From positions 1 through 38,902 of the forward strand of contig JAQGDQ010002433.1 in the NCBI GenBank assembly GCA_030141605.1: 38,902 bases of DNA, read 5' to 3'. A program made the position numbers and the translations under genes. Source of the stretch: Tubiluchus corallicola (lineage: Eukaryota > Priapulida > Priapulimorpha > Priapulimorphida > Tubiluchidae). Positions 35,192-38,902 of the stretch are shown here, in pieces. The notes below the pieces were generated by a model. That model ran no database searches. It was given only the letters and a program-made list of their open reading frames with translations, and was not told the origin of the DNA. Within the stretch, counting starts at the first letter, position 1. The number at the start of each line of letters is the position of its first letter.

Positions 35192-35565
35192 ATGAAAAGA
35201 GAAGATAAAAAGGGGCTTGGCAAAGCGCTCTTTTTACAAACGAATTACAGCCGAAAAAAATATCAGGACGATTAGGTGTGCCTCTTGAGAGCGGTTATGC
35301 ACTTGAAAAGTACAACCGCTCTAAGCCGACAAGTAAAGATAAAACAGTTGAAATCTATTGAGCCTAGTTTGCCGACACACAATGAGGATCCTGATGCAAT
35401 AGAGGGTACTGTTTGGGTGATAAACAGTAAATTGCACCAATACAACAAAAACCAACTTACGACTGGAAGAATGAAAGGCCATACAAAGCGGTTTTAAGGA
35501 ATGAAAAAACAAAAGTAGCAATAGAGTGCATGAAAAACAAAATAGGCAAAATTAAACAGCTTTAA
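35192..35565 (+). pseudogene. Decayed small gene, N-terminus HTH-like
   Basis: Coding-like sequence in three successive frames. Frame 1 starts ATG 35192 (KGLGKALFLQTNYS), then shifts at an A7 run (35254-35260) into KKISGRLGVPLESG, stopping at 35361. A second frame carries EPSLPTHNEDPDAIEGTVWV and a third, from about 35458, YDWKNERPYKAVLRNEKTKV to a stop at 35565. The start resembles the helix-turn-helix of small terminase-like phage proteins (AKxLFLxxNxSQKxIAxxxGV). If so, it is a relic of a DNA-packaging or regulatory gene. The whole intact protein would be about 120 residues. It fills most of the 34958-35626 spacer. The family suggestion is tentative. Confidence 0.5.
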
Positions 35566-35580
35566 ACAGGTTTTAAACAG
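35552..35580 (+). repeat. Three phased TTAAACAG direct repeats
   Basis: TTAAACAG occurs at 35552-35559, 35562-35569 and 35573-35580, with 10- and 11-bp spacing, so all lie on one face of the helix. They are about 50 bp before the first plus-strand tail gene and overlap the end of the decayed ORF. Possible regulator-binding iterons (inference). Confidence 0.6.
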
Positions 35581-35626
35581 CGTGTTGAGTGCCTTGTATG
35601 GTAAGCAAAACTAAAACAGTAAAAAT

Positions 35627-35740
35627 ATGAAATTAAAAGCAATTAATGACGTGGTTTCTTCTTCTGTAAGCGGTGGCGACGCAACAGCAGCAAATCAAAC
35701 CACGCAAATTAATATGACTTTTGAAATACAATACTTATAA
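35627..35740 (+). CDS. Possible 37-residue protein at the head of the plus-strand tail operon
   Basis: ATG 35627 opens a 37-codon frame, with sequence KLKAINDVVSSSVSGGDATA followed by a Thr/Asn-rich part ending MTFEIQYL. It ends 2 bp before the gpJ-like gene, a spacing typical of cotranscribed and translationally coupled genes. No transmembrane segment or signal peptide. No family is recognised; it could be a leader or a small baseplate accessory protein. Confidence 0.45.
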   Translation: MKLKAINDVVSSSVSGGDATAANQTTQINMTFEIQYL

Positions 35741-35742
35741 TT

Positions 35743-36558
35743 ATGAGAACCTTTGAAGAAATTAGAGATGAAATATTAGATAATGTGGAAACAAACTTTC
35801 CATCGTTTGATAGAAATACCGCAAGCAAAACCGCTATCTGGCTACTTTGGGTAAATATAACCGCAATGGCAATATATGTTTTTGAGCAGATTTTTTATAA
35901 GGAGAGAGAGGGTTTGTTGTCGGTATTTGAAGAGAATAAATATGGTACGTTGACATGGTACAGGCAAATTGTTCTCGCGTTTCAGTTTGGCTACGAATTG
36001 GAAGAACAAGAGGATCGAACATTTCAATATCCAACAATTGACGAGGAGGCAAAAATTATCGCACAAGCAGCAATAGTGGAAAATACAGTAACAAGCCTAC
36101 TTACTATAAAAGTGGCAAAAGAGAGCGGAGGAACATTAGCACCACTTGAAAATGAAGAACTTGAAGCTTTCACACAATATATACAATTGGTAAAAGTTGC
36201 TGGTACGTTGTTAAACATTATCAGCTTTCCGCCAGATGTGTTTAATGTAGTTGCAGAGGTGGATTATGACCCACAAGTAACGGAGGAGGTAACAATAGAG
36301 AATATTAAGGCTTCATTGGAGAGTTATCAATTTAATTTCACATTCAACGGTGTCATTAATCGTAACGACGTAATAGATGTATTGCAAGCAACGACAGGCG
36401 TCAAGGATGTGAAAATAACTACATTGGATGTAACGCCTGATGGAGGTGGCACTTTGGCAATAGACAAGGAGGAACTAACGGAGGCGGGCTATTTTGTCTA
36501 CGATGGAGGAGTGCAGGCGATAGTCGATGCATTTACTTATATTCCTAAAACGACATAA
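35743..36558 (+). CDS. Baseplate J-like wedge protein
   Basis: A 271-residue protein related to P2 gpJ/Mu gp47, the wedge component that links gp25 to gpI and controls sheath contraction. The N-terminus has the family-type helical start (FEEIRDEILDNVETNFPSFD, SKTAIWLLWVNITAMAIYVF); the middle shows the inserted polar region, and the C-terminus has the usual strand-rich part (ENIKASLESYQFNFTFNGVI, NRNDVIDVLQATTGVKDVKI) ending DGGVQAIVDAFTYIP. It is the first full gene of the plus-strand operon, only 3 bp before the gpI-like gene. Confidence 0.82.
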   Translation: MRTFEEIRDEILDNVETNFPSFDRNTASKTAIWLLWVNITAMAIYVFEQIFYKEREGLLSVFEENKYGTLTWYRQIVLAFQFGYELEEQEDRTFQYPTIDEEAKIIAQAAIVENTVTSLLTIKVAKESGGTLAPLENEELEAFTQYIQLVKVAGTLLNIISFPPDVFNVVAEVDYDPQVTEEVTIENIKASLESYQFNFTFNGVINRNDVIDVLQATTGVKDVKITTLDVTPDGGGTLAIDKEELTEAGYFVYDGGVQAIVDAFTYIPKTT

Positions 36559-36561
36559 AAG

Positions 36562-37083
36562 ATGAATTTTTTAGGGTTTGACATAAACAAATTTATAGCG
36601 CAATATTTGGGAGCGTTATTTAACAAAGACAAACAAAGAGGTTGGATAGAGTCCCTTTTGTCGCCATTGGTAACCTTGTGGGGGGAGTATGTCGTTGATA
36701 GGCAGAACATATTAGAGATTGCCAATATAAAGCCTTCTAAAATAAGTCTTGAAAGGCATTTGAACAAATTATATGATGCAACATTAGAGAGGATATTTCT
36801 TACAGAGAAAAAGGATTTGATATTTTTTGTTTTTACAGAGGGAGAGGCTCAACCTGCGATTTATATATATTTTGAGGTGGAGGCAATGACTCCGTTTTAC
36901 TCGTTTTTGGAAGGAGAAAATACGGTGGTATCGATAAACTTTTTTATAGTAGTGATACCCGATGACTTGGCAGTTGCCACGCCAGAGATAAAAGAGACAG
37001 TAAGGGCGGAGGTGCAAAAATATAAATCAGGAGGATTCTTCTTTGAAATTTTGTTTGATAGTGAATTTGCAACAATAACATAA
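36562..37083 (+). CDS. Tail protein I-like baseplate protein
   Basis: A 173-residue protein in the place of P2 gpI/Mu gp48, after the J-like gene and before the fibre. It begins FLGFDINKFIAQYLGALFNK and has LYDATLERIFLTEKKDLIFF and FIVVIPDDLAVATPEIKETV in the body, ending with GGFFFEILFDSEFATIT. Mixed helix and strand pattern fits but identity is low, so the call rests on gene order. It would connect baseplate wedges to the fibre. Confidence 0.62.
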   Translation: MNFLGFDINKFIAQYLGALFNKDKQRGWIESLLSPLVTLWGEYVVDRQNILEIANIKPSKISLERHLNKLYDATLERIFLTEKKDLIFFVFTEGEAQPAIYIYFEVEAMTPFYSFLEGENTVVSINFFIVVIPDDLAVATPEIKETVRAEVQKYKSGGFFFEILFDSEFATIT

Positions 37084-37087
37084 AACC

Positions 37088-37258
37088 ATGAATATAAACC
37101 AACAGTGCCCTAATTGTAGAGAAACAGATATAAAAATAACCACGCTTGCAGAGCAAGAGTATTATGGGTGTAGAGCGTGTGGCATGGCTTACAAGTTAAT
37201 TATGGGCTTGCCTTATACAAAGAGAAAAAATAGAAAGAGAGCTTTATATAACGATTAA
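37088..37258 (+). CDS. Small zinc-ribbon protein in the tail operon
   Basis: A 56-residue protein from ATG 37088, too short for most gene finders. It has two knuckles, CPNC (residues 7-10) and CRAC (28-31), separated by 17 residues, then a strongly basic tail (YTKRKNRKRALYND). This is a classic zinc-ribbon layout with potential nucleic-acid binding. It lies 4 bp after the gpI-like gene and 11 bp before the fibre gene. The size and knuckles recall the Mu Com translational activator, but homology cannot be shown. Confidence 0.72.
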   Translation: MNINQQCPNCRETDIKITTLAEQEYYGCRACGMAYKLIMGLPYTKRKNRKRALYND

Positions 37259-37269
37259 AAAATAATATT

Positions 37270-38532
37270 ATGAGTATAACAATAGAACAGAGAAAGAGAG
37301 TGGTAAATGAAACTGGTGGTCGTCCGTTTTTTGCAGCAGACCAACAGCGTATTAACGCAATATATGATGTGTTGGATAGATTTTTAAAAAGTGCCAACAC
37401 CAAGCCTGACGGCGATTTGGAGGGGTTTATATTAGATGGATTTGATTTTGCAGATTTAGGAGGAGACCTATACGATATTAGCAATGGGTATGCTGTGATA
37501 GATGGCGAGCTGGTATTTTTTCAGGGGGACAACAATGTAGACCTATCCACTCCGAAGTATTTAATCAAGCAAAAAACATTTACACAAAAGCCGTATCAAA
37601 CGGGAGGTAACAAAAACTTTTCTGAGCTCTACGAAGGTGTGATAAGTGCAACAGACCCCGCGCCAGCCGATAGGGTGATAATAACTGCTCCAAGCGGTGG
37701 AGAAAGCACTTTAAGAACATGGGAGCTGGCATTGCAGCAGCGAATTGTAGCCAATGGCGTAACGGACAAAAAAATACCTATATGGAGTGAAACAAAAAAC
37801 GCGTTTAAAGATAGCAACATAATCCAAGAAGACAATGGCGATGTGAGAATAGATGGGGATAATTTTAGATACGGAGACAAAAAAAAATATACGGGTGCTT
37901 TTTTTAGCTCCACTGAGTTTATGGTGGCGGCAAGAGTTACTATTAATAAGGGGAATGATGGAAGTTTTAAGGCTAAAATATATAACAACAACACCATTTT
38001 TGGAAATAGTCGGAATTTGTGGGGAGAAGCAGTGGTACTGTGTCCAAGTAATAGAGATCAGGGCAAGGGACCTAGATGGCAGGCAGAGTGGTACGCAACC
38101 AATAGTACCGCGAAAATACAAGTAGTGGAAATTGCAACAAACATATATGAGGTGCAGGTTAAGACGTATGAACATAGTGGAAGTTGGCACTTTATAGAAT
38201 TGGAATTTTTTAGAGGGCGTTTTCCATCGAGTGTTGAATTTAACCAAGGAGCAGCAACCAATACCACTCCTATTGCAAGCCAATATCACAAATATTATAA
38301 CGGAAGAGTTATCAGCAACAAAGTAGTACAAGGGACTTCTGGAGGATCTCCCAACACTCATAAAACAATAAATCATGGACTAAATAGCACCAACGTGCTG
38401 GTTCTATGTAGTTCTCAGAGAACTGCTTCAGGGTACACAACAACCATTAATTATAAGATTGTAGATGCCAACAATATCCAATTTAAATTAGGCGGAGGTG
38501 GCAACTATACTAGAAACTTTTCGTATAGATAG
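37270..38532 (+). CDS. Tail fibre / receptor-binding protein
   Basis: A 420-residue protein, last gene of the plus-strand tail operon and followed by a strong terminator. The N-terminal part (IEQRKRVVNETGGRPFFAAD, QQRINAIYDVLDRFLKSANT) looks like the baseplate-attachment region; the middle has short beta-repeats; the C-terminal half (about 215-420) is rich in aromatic and Gly/Ser/Asn residues (YYNGRVISNKVVQGTSGGSP, NIQFKLGGGGNYTRNFSYR) and is the likely receptor-binding domain. No enzymatic motif is seen. No obvious fibre chaperone gene is adjacent. Its divergence from known fibres would define target range (inference). Confidence 0.75.
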   Translation: MSITIEQRKRVVNETGGRPFFAADQQRINAIYDVLDRFLKSANTKPDGDLEGFILDGFDFADLGGDLYDISNGYAVIDGELVFFQGDNNVDLSTPKYLIKQKTFTQKPYQTGGNKNFSELYEGVISATDPAPADRVIITAPSGGESTLRTWELALQQRIVANGVTDKKIPIWSETKNAFKDSNIIQEDNGDVRIDGDNFRYGDKKKYTGAFFSSTEFMVAARVTINKGNDGSFKAKIYNNNTIFGNSRNLWGEAVVLCPSNRDQGKGPRWQAEWYATNSTAKIQVVEIATNIYEVQVKTYEHSGSWHFIELEFFRGRFPSSVEFNQGAATNTTPIASQYHKYYNGRVISNKVVQGTSGGSPNTHKTINHGLNSTNVLVLCSSQRTASGYTTTINYKIVDANNIQFKLGGGGNYTRNFSYR

Positions 38533-38548
38533 AACGTCTGAATGAAGT

Positions 38549-38574
38549 AAAAGGGAGCTCTTAAGCTCCTTTTT
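38549..38574 (+). terminator. Rho-independent terminator after the fibre gene
   Basis: Stem AAAAGGGAGCT (38549-38559) pairs with AGCTCCTTTTT (38564-38574) around CTTA, with one G-T pair; the second arm is a T-rich tail. It closes the plus-strand tail operon and sits just before the opposing gene ends. Confidence 0.9.
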
Positions 38575-38578
38575 GTGG

Positions 38579-38902
38579 TTATGTTATTCTTGGCAGCTTT
38601 AGCTGCTCCAAAATAGCATCTCTTTTTTCTTCTGGAGACGTGTTAGCATAAAAATCAGCAAATGTTCCGTTGATTCAGCATTCATCTGTAATAGGAAAAT
38701 TTCGTCTAAGAGCTCCTCTGGCGTATAATATTTGTTTATAAGCTCTGTAGCTTTACATTCCCACCCCGCTAACTCAACTCCCCTACGAATCCATAAAAAA
38801 TAAATATCTGTAAACTCTAAGCTTTTTATGAAGTTGAGTTTTTCCTGCGTATCAACTTCACACTCACCCTCCAGCGTTCCTACGTTGATAGTCACTTCAA
38901 AA
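38579..38902 (-). pseudogene. Unknown protein, partial and frameshifted
   Basis: A minus-strand gene open at the right edge of the window. The first frame (to 38599) includes EGECEVDTQEKLNFIKSLEF, IRRGVELAGWECKATELINK and EELLDEIFLLQMNAES. One missing base at the AA of 38670-38671 breaks it: with one extra A the other frame continues as NGTFADFYANTSPEEKRDAI, LEQLKLPRIT and ends at 38579. The rejoined C-terminus looks fully coding. No family is recognised, and it is unclear whether it belongs to the tail locus. Confidence 0.6.

Noticed and set aside
27054-38532. Type VI secretion system or extracellular contractile injection system
   Set aside because: No TssB/TssC pair, ClpV, TssJLM membrane complex or AAA+ ATPase is present, while a tape measure, frameshifted tail chaperone and lysis genes point to a phage-type tail.
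37270-38532. Diversity-generating retroelement target in the fibre gene
   Set aside because: No reverse transcriptase or template repeat is visible in the window.
1-38902. Insertion sequences or transposases
   Set aside because: No transposase-like frame or terminal inverted repeats with target duplications were recognised anywhere in the window.

Overview
The window is a low-GC chromosomal segment from a member of the Bacteroidota, most likely order Bacteroidales. The evidence is a SusC/SusD pair, perfect -7 elements of the Bacteroidetes type (TAnnTTTG) in front of several genes, many PorT-like barrels and lipoproteins, and the general lack of Shine-Dalgarno sites. The organism cannot be named from sequence alone.

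Layout. 1-4106: msrA-dsbD (minus; extracytoplasmic methionine sulfoxide repair and its electron supply), then divergent holB. 4114-4301: four head-to-tail 47-bp repeats in front of a SusC-SusD-chitobiase (GH20) locus at 4361-11703, probably for GlcNAc-containing oligosaccharides; the GH20 gene is frameshifted. 11751-18832: a small OMP, a doubly frameshifted S41 peptidase, folE, three TPR proteins, a 42-aa lipoprotein and tRNA-Ser(GCU). 18952-22279: housekeeping genes greA, HIT protein, 2-Cys peroxiredoxin and guaA, with a 25-bp perfect palindrome as convergent terminator. 22546-26812: a cell-envelope cluster of two LPP20-like proteins, a CsgG-like/beta-barrel fusion (frameshifted) and an LRR lipoprotein.

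27054-38532 is the outstanding region: a compact contractile phage-tail module with sheath, tube, tail chaperones, tape measure, DUF6046 protein, hub, spike, gp25 and gpX on the minus strand, and gpJ, gpI, a tiny zinc ribbon and a fibre on the plus strand. Lysis-type genes (coiled-coil membrane protein, T7-type amidase, two small membrane proteins) sit inside the minus operon. No capsid, portal, terminase, integrase or transposase gene is visible, so the locus looks like a headless tail particle (tailocin-like), although genes beyond 38902 cannot be excluded. The tail chaperone gene carries a textbook programmed -1 frameshift site: the heptamer A AAA AAG, a 5-nt spacer and a 7-bp hairpin. The two divergent arms would form a canonical Mu/P2-like tail order if one were flipped, which suggests a past inversion.

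Several accessory genes (GH20, S41, TPR lipoprotein, CsgG-OMP, a relic ORF at 35.2-35.6 kb and the last gene) have frameshifts, four of them explicable as one-base changes in A-runs, while the long housekeeping genes and all tail genes are intact. That pattern suggests genuine gene decay or slippage more than uniform sequencing error, but read-level data would be needed to decide.
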